A stretch of DNA of 64,000 nucleotides. Origin: JBEBSD01 sp040394475. Lineage in GTDB: Bacteria > Bacteroidota > Bacteroidia > Cytophagales > Spirosomataceae. The DNA is taken from assembly GCA_040394475.1 (NCBI GenBank), contig JBEBSD010000010.1, forward strand, positions 59,260 through 123,259, in the 5' to 3' direction. A program made the translations under genes and the position numbers. The notes beneath the pieces are model-generated. The model was not told the DNA's origin. It saw only the letters and a program-made list of their open reading frames with translations, and ran no database searches. Every line of letters starts with the position of its first letter. The first letter of the stretch is position 1. Below, piece by piece: positions 53,276 through 61,207 of the stretch.

Positions 53276-53665
53276 GCTGTGGGCTCAGTTCCTGGGTTCG
53301 ACTACCGGGTTCGACTCCTGGGTTCGACACAGCTCACCCAACCACCCAACCACCCAACCACCCATCGTATTTTGTCCGACAGCTGATAGCCGAAAGCTGA
53401 TAACCGAAAGCTGTGGGCTCAGCTCCCGGGTTCGACTCCTGGGTTCGACACAGCTCACCCAACCACCCAACCACCCATCGCATTTTGTCCGATAGCTGAT
53501 AGCCGACAGCTGATTTCCGATCGCTGAAAGCTGAAAGCTGTGGGCTCAGTTCCCGGGTTCGACTCCTGGGTTCGACACAGCTCACCCAACCACCCAACCA
53601 CCCATCGTATTCTGTCCGACAGCTGATAGCTGATAGCCGACAGCCGAAAGCTGATTGCTGCATCT
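53276..53665. repeat. Tandem 127-134-bp repeat, three copies
   Basis: The phrase GCTGTGGGCTCAG begins at 53276, 53410 and 53537. Each unit contains GGGTTCGACTCCTGGGTTCG, an ACCCAACC octamer run, and a GATAGCC/GAAAGCT heptamer stretch related to the arrays at 14.8 and 37.0 kb. Degenerate outliers begin near 53184. The 683-bp gap 53092-53774 holds no gene. Confidence 0.8.
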
Positions 53666-53774
53666 CCTGCGGGAGGAGTATCCGGCGTTTAGGGCCGATT
53701 AAATCCGCACAAATTATTCCTCCCTTTTCCTCCGGGCTTTTACTTTGTGTATAATTGCATAAAAAATCATCGCT

Positions 53775-55226
53775 TTGGCAATACTGGACCAACTCCACCA
53801 TATTCGTTTAAGTTTATCGGGAATTTATCCCGAACTGTTTCTGACTGTTTTTTTGCTGTCACTGCTGGTTATTGAATTGCTGCTGCGACAAATGGCTGAC
53901 CGGGAGAAGGCTACCAACGGCTACCTGGCGTTTAACTGGCTGGGAGCAGGAGTAGCCCTGCTGCTCATGCTGAGTCAGTGGTCCGGCAGCAGGGGTTTCG
54001 TTTTTAACGGATTGCTGTTTATCGGTTCCAAAGCGGTATTTTACAAAATACTGATTATTGTCGCCTGGATTTTCACGCTTTTTCATTTAAAAAAACTGAA
54101 GTACCGGTTTCCTCCGGAGCTATATATCCTGTTGACCGGGGCCGTACTCGCCGCCTGTCTGTTATGTATGTCCGTTAACCTGCTGACGGTTTACCTGGGA
54201 ATCGAACTATTATCGTTGACGTCTTATTTACTGGTAGCCCTTTCGCCTACCCCGAAAGCCTCGGAAGGCGGACTCAAATATTTGCTTTTCGGCACCGTGA
54301 GTTCGGCGGTCATGCTTTATGGCATTTCCTTTATTTACGGCCTTACCGGCACCCTCGATCTCAGCGACGAGACTATCCGGACCGCACTTTCGGCCAATGC
54401 TCCGCTGGTGACCTACCTGACCATGTTGCTGACGCTGGGAGGACTTTTCTTCAAATTATCGCTGGTCCCCTTCCACATTTGGACACCGGACGTTTATGAG
54501 GCCGCTCCCACCCCGATCATTTCCTTTTTATCGGTGGTTCCTAAAATTGCTGTCTTATTGGTGCTTATGCGGTTTGCCTATATTTTCCCCGATCCCGTGC
54601 TGCTCCTCCTCGGGGGGGTTGCCCTGCTGAGCATGACCGTCGGGAATGTGGCCGCATTGGGACAGCGGAACGCACGCCGGATGCTGGCCTATTCCACCAT
54701 TTCCCAGGCGGGATACTTGCTGGTGGGAGTCGTCGCACTTTCTGCCACAGGGTTTGAAACGGCTACGTTCTATGTAACATCTTACCTGATCCTCAATATG
54801 ACCGCCTTTTTCCTGGTAGACGTTTTCACGCCGCAAAGTGATACCGCCTTTTCGGGATTTCATGGAAAAGGCGCCCTGCTCCCGGTCGCCGGAGTAGCCA
54901 TGACCGTCGTAATGGTGGCGCTGGCCGGATTCCCACCGACCATTGGCTTTACGGCCAAATGGCTGATTTTCACTTCGCTGTGGGAAAGCTACCAGCTACA
55001 GGGCGATACCTGGAGGCTTGTTTTACTGGCCGGGGGAATTCTCAACGCGGCGATTGCGATGGCCTATTATCTGAAAATCCCCTACTTGCTGTATTTTAAG
55101 CCAAAGCCGTCTGCAGCGCTTTCCCCCGATCGCTGGATGCCCGTTATTGCCGGTACACTCCTGCTGGTAATTATATGGATGTTCGTCCGACCGAGCTTGT
55201 TTCTGGATGTCATAGAAACACTTTAA
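53775..55226 (+). CDS. nuoN: NADH-quinone oxidoreductase subunit N (isolated gene)
   Basis: A 483-residue protein with about 14 membrane helices, one of the three antiporter-like proton-pumping subunits of complex I. Family features are YLGIELLSLTSYLLVAL, EGGLKYLLFGTVSSAVMLYG, FKLSLVPFHIWTPDVYEAAP with the conserved Lys, and AYSTISQAGYLLVGVVAL. The start is TTG at 53775; an in-frame stop lies at 53760 and no ATG lies between. No other nuo gene is in the window, although nuoN normally ends the nuo operon. The upstream DNA is the repeat block, so the gene may have been separated by rearrangement. Confidence 0.92.
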   Translation: MAILDQLHHIRLSLSGIYPELFLTVFLLSLLVIELLLRQMADREKATNGYLAFNWLGAGVALLLMLSQWSGSRGFVFNGLLFIGSKAVFYKILIIVAWIFTLFHLKKLKYRFPPELYILLTGAVLAACLLCMSVNLLTVYLGIELLSLTSYLLVALSPTPKASEGGLKYLLFGTVSSAVMLYGISFIYGLTGTLDLSDETIRTALSANAPLVTYLTMLLTLGGLFFKLSLVPFHIWTPDVYEAAPTPIISFLSVVPKIAVLLVLMRFAYIFPDPVLLLLGGVALLSMTVGNVAALGQRNARRMLAYSTISQAGYLLVGVVALSATGFETATFYVTSYLILNMTAFFLVDVFTPQSDTAFSGFHGKGALLPVAGVAMTVVMVALAGFPPTIGFTAKWLIFTSLWESYQLQGDTWRLVLLAGGILNAAIAMAYYLKIPYLLYFKPKPSAALSPDRWMPVIAGTLLLVIIWMFVRPSLFLDVIETL

Positions 55227-55239
55227 GGTCGCTCCGGCC

Positions 55240-55956
55240 CTATTTTGCCGGCGGCGTGGTGGGCCTTACTTCCACCTTGCTGGGCAGCGTCCGTTCAGGC
55301 ATCCGGATCAGGCCGACCACCAGTTGCCCGATATCCTCCGGCTGGATTTTCCAGGCATCCTTTTCCGAAGGCTGGTGATTATTGAAATGGGTCGCTACCG
55401 ATCCCGGCATGATGGTAGTCACTTTTACCCCATAATTACGAATATCCAGCATCAGCGCCTGGGTAAATCCGACCAGGCCGAATTTACTGGCATTGTAGGC
55501 GGTTCCGGTGGCAAAGAAATTCGTTCCGGCAAGACTGGAGATGGTGATGAAATAGCCTTTGGTTTCCTTCAGTTCGTCCAGGACACTTTTGGCGGTGTTA
55601 AATACGCCGGTGAGGTTAATATCGATTGTTTCCTGCCATTGCTCAGCCGTAAGCTCGTGAAACGGTGCAAAATGGCCGACCCCGGCATTGGCAATGACAT
55701 AGTCGAGCCGCCCCCACTTCACCAGGATGATATCGACCACGCGTTGCTGCGATTCCAGGTTACGGACATCCGACTCGACGCCGATGGCATACCCGTCTCG
55801 GATTTTATTGAGCTGCATGACGGCATCATCAATACTTTTCTGCGAGCGGCCTGTGATCGCAACCCGGATACCCTCACGGACCAACGCCTCCGCTACGCCG
55901 TATCCGATCCCTTTTGTTCCACCCGTAATGAGTGCTATTCTGTTTATATTGCTCAT
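55240..55956 (-). CDS. Short-chain dehydrogenase/reductase
   Basis: A 238-residue classical SDR. NAD(P) motif TGGTKGIGYGVAEAL (about 11-25), NAG motif in VIANAGVGHFAPF, catalytic Ser in ISSLAG and the Tyr-x-x-x-Lys in YNASKFGLVGFTQAL. An Arg in TGRSQKS after the second strand suggests NADPH preference. It converges on nuoN with 13 bp between stops. The substrate is not identified. Confidence 0.9.
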   Translation of the reverse strand: MSNINRIALITGGTKGIGYGVAEALVREGIRVAITGRSQKSIDDAVMQLNKIRDGYAIGVESDVRNLESQQRVVDIILVKWGRLDYVIANAGVGHFAPFHELTAEQWQETIDINLTGVFNTAKSVLDELKETKGYFITISSLAGTNFFATGTAYNASKFGLVGFTQALMLDIRNYGVKVTTIMPGSVATHFNNHQPSEKDAWKIQPEDIGQLVVGLIRMPERTLPSKVEVRPTTPPAK

Positions 55957-56123
55957 ATTCGAAATTAGTTAGGATGATGTGTTAATTTACAACCAAAAAT
56001 TGTAAAAACCCTCTCCGGGGGAAATTGCCCGGCGCCCCGGACCGCATCTGTATGCCTGCGGCACTTTTCCCGGTTACTTGTTACTTTGGTTTTTATCTGT
56101 TAATCTTGCGCTGTGGAATGGGG

Positions 56124-56200
56124 TTAGGTATTAGGTGTTAGGTGTTAGGTGTTAGGTGTTAGGTATTAGGTGTTAGGTTTTGGGTACTAGGTGTTAGGGC
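56124..56200 (+). repeat. Heptamer array, TTAGGTN type (11 units)
   Basis: Eleven in-phase units from TTAGGTA to TTAGGGC in the 304-bp gap between the SDR start and nadD. It ends 60 bp before the nadD start, so it lies in the leader or promoter region of that gene. Otherwise the gap holds no feature I can support. Confidence 0.85.
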
Positions 56201-56260
56201 TGTTGCGTGTCTCACCTCCATAAAACGATCCGAAACCCCTCCCGTAAACTTATTTCCCAA

Positions 56261-56833
56261 ATGAAAACAGGCTTATTTTTCGGCTCCTTCAACCCTATCC
56301 ATATCGGCCATCTGATTATTGCCCAAACCATGGTGACGACAACCGATCTGGAGAAGGTTTGGTTTGTGGTGAGCCCCCAAAACCCGTTTAAAAAGAACAA
56401 GAGCCTCTTACACGAATTCGACCGGTTCGACCTGGTGGAAAGGGCTATTTCAGACAACCCGCTGCTGGCTGTTACCGACCTGGAATTTCACATGCCCCGT
56501 CCGAGCTACACGATCGATACCCTGGTCAGGATCCAGGAAAAATACCCGCAGCATCAGTTCCGGCTGATCATGGGAGAAGACAACCTGGTACAGTTTCCTA
56601 ACTGGAAAAACCACGAAAAAATATTGGAATACACAGGCTTGTATGTCTACCCGAGACCCGGCACCCCAACCCATCGCTTTGGAAACCACCCGGCAGTCGC
56701 CTTTGTACCGGCCCCGCTGCTTGATATTTCGGCCACTTTTATCCGGCAGGCAATCCGTGACGGACGGTCGATACGCTACCTGGTGCCGGAGGTGGTGGAA
56801 GAGATGATCACCCGCAAGAAATTTTACCAATAG
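56261..56833 (+). CDS. nadD: Nicotinate-nucleotide adenylyltransferase
   Basis: A 190-residue enzyme joining ATP and nicotinate mononucleotide in NAD synthesis. Started at ATG 56261 so that LFFGSFNPIHIGH, the nucleotidyltransferase GxFxPxHxGH motif, lies at residues 4-16; an upstream in-frame start adds 18 residues of no family character. Later motifs are FVVSPQNPFK, IMGEDNLVQFPNW and ISATFIRQAIRDG, the family's S-x-T-x-I-R. It converges on the nucleotidyltransferase gene with 6 bp between stops. Confidence 0.93.
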   Translation: MKTGLFFGSFNPIHIGHLIIAQTMVTTTDLEKVWFVVSPQNPFKKNKSLLHEFDRFDLVERAISDNPLLAVTDLEFHMPRPSYTIDTLVRIQEKYPQHQFRLIMGEDNLVQFPNWKNHEKILEYTGLYVYPRPGTPTHRFGNHPAVAFVPAPLLDISATFIRQAIRDGRSIRYLVPEVVEEMITRKKFYQ

Positions 56834-56839
56834 CCTGTA

Positions 56840-57748
56840 TCAGGCCCACAATCGTTCCGGATAGGCGCCCGCAGCGTGAAGCCTGTTAAATTGCTGCTGC
56901 ACCAACCCTTTATCTTCCGGATAGGTCACTCCGAACCAATCGGACTGGCTTCCGAAAACACGGCAGCTTCCCCGGCCCGATTGCATCACTTCGGAAATCA
57001 CGGTCGGGATGTAGAACTCAGCCTTCGGATTCTCGAAATTATACCGGGCATACCCGGCAAACAGTTCCTGTGTGATCGGAAAAACCCCGGGCTTAAACCC
57101 CCAGAAATTCATGGAAACCAGGGTATCCCCCGATAGCTCCGTACGTTCGCCTCCTTCTTCATAATAGATCACCCCGTCTTCCTCAAAAATCTTGGTCCGC
57201 TCCACTACGGTCGACAAAAAACCGGCCTCATCCACCACACAAACGCCGCGGGATACGGTTCCGTTTTCTGACAAGGTACGCTTAAGCTGATACCCGATCA
57301 TCGCATGGCCTGCCGGATCCTGGTCGGTCGACAAAAATCTCCCCATGGTTTCAAACGCCTGGTACCCGTAAAAATCGTCGGCATTGATTATGGCAAAAGG
57401 CGAATCGGTATGCTTCCAGGCGCAAAGCATGGCATGACCGGTTCCCCAGGGTTTGGTACGCTCCACCGGACCCAGCGCTGCCGGCACATACGAGTCCGTT
57501 CCCTGGATTGCAAAATCATAGTCAATTTTACCTTCCAATTTGGGGGCAAATGCTGCTGCTACAGCCTCTTTTATTTCTTCCCGTACGATAAAGACCACTT
57601 TACCAAACCCTGCTTTAATGGCATCATAAAGCGAGTAATCGATGATGGTTTCCCCGTTAGGGCCAAATTGATCGAGTTGTTTTACACCCCCGTACCGGCT
57701 GCCGATTCCCGCAGCCAGGATCAAAAGGGTGGGTTTAACTTCATTCAT
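56840..57748 (-). CDS. Sugar nucleotidyltransferase-like protein
   Basis: A 302-residue protein started at ATG 57748 (MNEVKPTLLILAAG); a longer frame adds 30 unrelated residues. The GT-A nucleotide motif is LILAAGIGSRYGGVKQLDQF. Next come the substrate-binding GTGHAMLCAWKHTDSP and the metal site INADDFYG. It resembles enzymes that activate sugar 1-phosphates with NTP, though it is not the usual RmlA or GalU. It lies beside the surface-glycan genes and may supply an activated sugar to them; this is inferred from position. Confidence 0.82.
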   Translation of the reverse strand: MNEVKPTLLILAAGIGSRYGGVKQLDQFGPNGETIIDYSLYDAIKAGFGKVVFIVREEIKEAVAAAFAPKLEGKIDYDFAIQGTDSYVPAALGPVERTKPWGTGHAMLCAWKHTDSPFAIINADDFYGYQAFETMGRFLSTDQDPAGHAMIGYQLKRTLSENGTVSRGVCVVDEAGFLSTVVERTKIFEEDGVIYYEEGGERTELSGDTLVSMNFWGFKPGVFPITQELFAGYARYNFENPKAEFYIPTVISEVMQSGRGSCRVFGSQSDWFGVTYPEDKGLVQQQFNRLHAAGAYPERLWA

Positions 57749-57894
57749 TTCAAGCTTTTGGTTCAAGTAACTTATTGTAGCTGCAAAGCAAACTAAAAAA
57801 AACGGAACCGAGGGCTTCCCGGGTAATATTAATATCAAATTTACCAGGAAAGAAACGTCCTCTCACCCGGAAAGTAATACCCGGAATCACCGGC

Positions 57895-58650
57895 TTACTG
57901 CACGACCATAAATAAGGAGCTCCCGAAAGGCGCCCGGGGAAGAAGCTTTTCCTCGACCCGGACAAGCGCGTACAGGACACGATTGATAAAGCCACCCGGG
58001 TCCTGTACATCCGATGCGGGTTTACGGTTATGATAGGCTCCATTGCGAATACGGAAACGCTGCCAGCTGCGAACTATATAGATCGGCAGCGACAGGCAAA
58101 ACGGCCAGTAGGTCTGACACGCAATCTGCAATCCCGCCGCCTCGGTATACTTTCTGAAATCACGCGCTGTAAAGCGCCGGACACTCCCCACTGCGATATC
58201 ATGGGTTCCGGAAAAAGCCTCAAAAGCATGAATATTGATCAGGATCCTGCCATTGGCCGTCAATCGCTTCCTGAAAGCCTGCAAGGCCCTGACAATTTCA
58301 TCATCCGACAAAAAATACAGGGCGTCATTGCAACAGATCACATCGTAACGTTCTTCCGGCCGGAAGGCTTCCACCTTTCTAAGATCGCCGAAATGAACCT
58401 GCAGCCCTCTTTCAGCTGCTCTGGTAAGCGCATGGCCCGCATAGTCAAACCCGGTAAGCGCCGTATAGCCGTTCTCCTTCAGGAACGACATCAGCCCTCC
58501 CGTACCACAGGCTGCATCCAGGATATTCAGCGTTCCCGGCTGCCCGGCCTTCCGGACCTGACGCAGTACTTTTCCATGCAGGATGCGGTACCACCACAGG
58601 GTTTGCTCCACCGCGTACATCCGTTGGTATTCTTCCTCCTTATCAATCAT
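57895..58650 (-). CDS. Class I SAM-dependent methyltransferase
   Basis: A 251-residue protein started at ATG 58650 (MIDKEEEYQRMYAVEQTLWW), giving an 8-bp overlap with the glycosyltransferase gene; ATG 58680 is an alternative. The SAM motif I is ILDAACGTGGLMSFLKENG, followed by LTGFDYAGHAL and the VICCNDALYFLSDDE motif IV region. Homologues are found in lipopolysaccharide and capsule loci. It is translationally coupled to the GT2 gene, so it probably modifies the same lipid-linked sugar or glycan. Confidence 0.85.
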   Translation of the reverse strand: MIDKEEEYQRMYAVEQTLWWYRILHGKVLRQVRKAGQPGTLNILDAACGTGGLMSFLKENGYTALTGFDYAGHALTRAAERGLQVHFGDLRKVEAFRPEERYDVICCNDALYFLSDDEIVRALQAFRKRLTANGRILINIHAFEAFSGTHDIAVGSVRRFTARDFRKYTEAAGLQIACQTYWPFCLSLPIYIVRSWQRFRIRNGAYHNRKPASDVQDPGGFINRVLYALVRVEEKLLPRAPFGSSLFMVVQ

Positions 58651-59566
58651 TTTTCGGGTGGCTTTTGTACTTAATGACATATTGAGGCTGTCCGCTCTGA
58701 TCGAGAAAGCCCTTCCCGATATATTCCCCCAATACACTCATCAGCGTGAACTGCAGCCCCCCTATAAAAAGCAGCATGGCCGTCACAACCTGCCATCCTT
58801 TGGGATCAGGCCCCTGTATCCATTGTACAAAAAGGTATACGAGCAATACGCTTCCCAATCCGAAAAGGGAAAGCCCTATGGGTATGAACACCCGGATCGG
58901 CAAGGTGGAATAGCAAAACAGGATATTCAGAAGTAATGAAATCAGCTTTTTCCAGGTATAATTGGAACGGCCTGCCTCCCGTTTCTGATGCTTTACATTC
59001 ACCGTTCCGATATTCCGGGTGCAGCGGAACACAAGACCATCGATATAGGGATAAGGTCCCTTGTACCTGACGATTTCCGCAACCACTTCTCTCCGGATTA
59101 ACTTAAAACTGGATAAATACAGCTTACGGGGTTTGTGAAGCAGGTAACTGGTGACCCAATTGACGACGCGGCTGCCCAGGTTACGGTAGAGGGCATGTTC
59201 TTTTTGATCATAATAGGTATAAACGACATCGTAACCTCCTTCATCGGCAGTATGAAGCAGCTTGATAATTTCCTCCGGAGGATTTTGAAAATCGTCGTCG
59301 ATCATTACGCAGTACGCACCCGAAGCCTCGTTCAGACCGCACATTACGGCATTAAACTCTCCAAAATTACGCCTCAGCGAAATCAGTTTCACCCGCGTGT
59401 ACTCCCGGACCAGTTGCCGGCAGGTCTGCTCCGAATCATCCCTGCTGCCGTCATTGACCAGCACAATTTCATACGACAACGCTTCAAGTGCCTTTTCAAG
59501 GCGTTCTACCAGCCCCCGGATGGTCCGCTGACCATTGTATACCGGAATAATCACAGAAAGTTTCAT
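58643..59566 (-). CDS. Family 2 glycosyltransferase with two membrane helices
   Basis: A 307-residue protein. GT-A domain 1-230: SVIIPVYNGQRTIRGLVERL, VNDGSRDDSEQTCRQL and the metal site MIDDDFQNPPEEI. Two C-terminal helices (IPIGLSLFGLGSVLLVYLFV and VVTAMLLFIGGLQFTLMSVL) match the DPM1/GtrB group, which transfers a sugar from a nucleotide to a polyprenyl phosphate at the inner membrane. It lies 8 bp after the aminotransferase gene, so the likely sugar is the amino-deoxy sugar made by the two preceding genes. Confidence 0.9.
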   Translation of the reverse strand: MKLSVIIPVYNGQRTIRGLVERLEKALEALSYEIVLVNDGSRDDSEQTCRQLVREYTRVKLISLRRNFGEFNAVMCGLNEASGAYCVMIDDDFQNPPEEIIKLLHTADEGGYDVVYTYYDQKEHALYRNLGSRVVNWVTSYLLHKPRKLYLSSFKLIRREVVAEIVRYKGPYPYIDGLVFRCTRNIGTVNVKHQKREAGRSNYTWKKLISLLLNILFCYSTLPIRVFIPIGLSLFGLGSVLLVYLFVQWIQGPDPKGWQVVTAMLLFIGGLQFTLMSVLGEYIGKGFLDQSGQPQYVIKYKSHPKND

Positions 59567-59574
59567 AGCGGCAA

Positions 59575-60669
59575 TCAGTTTACTTCAAAAGTATTCACGG
59601 TGTTGATAATATGGGCTACCTCCCCGTCCGTCAGGAACGGATGCAGCGGCAGACTAACCACCTGCCGGTGGATTTCTGCTGTCACCGGCAGGTGCAGGTG
59701 ATTAAGGCCGCTATAGGCCTGCTGCCTGTGAAAGGGCAGCGGATAATGGATATCTGCCTGAACGCCGTTCCGTTCCAGGTGGGCGACAAGCGCCTCCCTG
59801 CGCGGGTGACGCACCACAAACAAATGCCATGCGTCTTCCTGCAGCCGGTCGGCCGGCGGAAGGATCAGTTCTTTCAGGGAAATTTCCCGGAGGTAGCGGC
59901 CCGCTATGCGTCGCCTTACGGCATTCCCGGCCTCCAGGTACGGCAGTTTTACCGATAACACTGCTGCCTGTAGTTCATCCAGCCGGCTGTTTACGCCCTG
60001 GTACAAATTTTCGTACCGTTGACGGGATCCGTAATTCCGGAGTACAGCGACCTTTTCGGCCACTACCGGATCGGAAGTTGTGATGGCGCCGGCATCTCCC
60101 AGCGCACCCAGGTTTTTTGTCGGGTAGAAGCTAAACGCCGTTGCATCGGCGAGGCTCCCTACCTTCCTCCCCTTATACAAGGCGCCATGTGCCTGTGCAG
60201 CATCGGTAATAACCTTGAGCCGGTATCGCTCTGCAACCCGCAGAATCGGCTCCATTTCACAACTGCGGCCGTACAGGTCTACCGTAATAATCGCTTTCGT
60301 CCGGTCCGTCACAAGGGATTCCAGCTGTCCGGGGTCAAGCAGCATCGTACCCGGGTCCGGTTCCGCGGGTACGGGCACCAGGTTCAGGATACTGACCGGC
60401 AGGACGGAGGCGATATACGTATTAGCCGGAACAATCACCTCGCTTTTTTCCGGGAAATCGAATGCTTTCAGAATCAGGGTAATGGCATCCAGGCCATTGG
60501 CTACCCCCACGCAATAATGCGCGTCACAATAGGCCGCAAATGCCTGTTCGAATTGCCTGAGTTCCTCTCCATTGATGTACCAGCCCGACCGGACCACCCG
60601 CAACACAGCGGACTCGATCTCGGAAAGACAGTCGGAATTGACTTTACTTAAATCCAGAAACGGAATCAT
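59575..60669 (-). CDS. DegT/DnrJ/EryC1/StrS sugar aminotransferase
   Basis: A 364-residue PLP enzyme that aminates a keto sugar nucleotide. Family blocks are IPFLDLSKVNSDCLSEIES, VGVANGLDAITLILKAF, VIVPANTYIASVLPV and VITDAAQAHGALYKGRKVG. Lys185 in FSFYPTKNLGALGD binds PLP, followed by LRNYGSRQRYEN. The 4-bp start/stop overlap with the FdtA-like gene upstream suggests an FdtB-type enzyme, making a 3-amino-3,6-dideoxyhexose attached to dTDP. The exact product (Fuc3N- or Qui3N-type) cannot be fixed. Confidence 0.92.
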   Translation of the reverse strand: MIPFLDLSKVNSDCLSEIESAVLRVVRSGWYINGEELRQFEQAFAAYCDAHYCVGVANGLDAITLILKAFDFPEKSEVIVPANTYIASVLPVSILNLVPVPAEPDPGTMLLDPGQLESLVTDRTKAIITVDLYGRSCEMEPILRVAERYRLKVITDAAQAHGALYKGRKVGSLADATAFSFYPTKNLGALGDAGAITTSDPVVAEKVAVLRNYGSRQRYENLYQGVNSRLDELQAAVLSVKLPYLEAGNAVRRRIAGRYLREISLKELILPPADRLQEDAWHLFVVRHPRREALVAHLERNGVQADIHYPLPFHRQQAYSGLNHLHLPVTAEIHRQVVSLPLHPFLTDGEVAHIINTVNTFEVN

Positions 60670-61052
60670 CGGGTCGCGGCCTGGTTCAGTTCGTACGGTT
60701 CGTCGATGTAGTCCTTCCGGTTATAAAACTCATTGGAAAGGACCAGCAGGATGGACTCTTCAGAAAAAGAATCCATAATATGCCAGTCTTTCGGCTCAAG
60801 GATCAGACAGGTAGCCGGATTATCCAAGAAGTAGTCGACCTCCGTTTCACCGTCGTTTGAGTATACGTGACAGCTCCCTTTGATGCATATCAATGCATTC
60901 CAGGTCACATGGTGCCGATGCCCGCCCCGTTGTTTGTCGCCTGCGCCATAAATGTAAAAAACCCGTCGGATGGGTCCCGGCATTAATTTTTCAAAAACTG
61001 TCAAATTTCCTGCTTCAGTATTGAACGTGTCTAGTTGTATAATTTTTGACAT
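60666..61052 (-). CDS. fdtA: FdtA-like sugar nucleotide 3,4-ketoisomerase
   Basis: A 128-residue cupin of the WxcM/FdtA group. Characteristic are IRRVFYIYGAGDKQRGGHRH, the active-site His pair in GGHRHHVTWNALI, CIKGSCHVYS and LEPKDWHIMDSFS. FdtA-type enzymes convert dTDP-4-keto-6-deoxyglucose to the 3-keto isomer, the substrate of an FdtB-type aminotransferase, which here is the next gene with a 4-bp overlap. The length fits the family. Whether the product has the galacto or gluco configuration is unclear. The 155-bp gap upstream (61053-61207) is AT-rich and shows no gene. Confidence 0.85.
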   Translation of the reverse strand: MSKIIQLDTFNTEAGNLTVFEKLMPGPIRRVFYIYGAGDKQRGGHRHHVTWNALICIKGSCHVYSNDGETEVDYFLDNPATCLILEPKDWHIMDSFSEESILLVLSNEFYNRKDYIDEPYELNQAATR

Positions 61053-61207
61053 ATCTCAAAAGATCAATAATCAAAGAATTAGCGGATGGGTTACAAGTGG
61101 TAGTGTCTCAGCGGACAAGTATACTAAAAAATTAAGAACTTTTAGAAGAAAAGGAGGTATTTCATTGCAGAATATTCCCGAAGACCCTGGTTTATAGGAT
61201 GTATCAG

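Noticed and set aside
53276..53665. Possible CRISPR array
   Set aside because: The unit is 127-134 bp, there is no 24-37-bp repeat with unique spacers, the internal sequence is itself repetitive, and no cas gene is in the window.
60970..61197. 75-codon plus-strand frame between the FdtA-like and membrane protein genes
   Set aside because: It is largely antisense to the FdtA-like gene, with no family, signal or conserved pattern.
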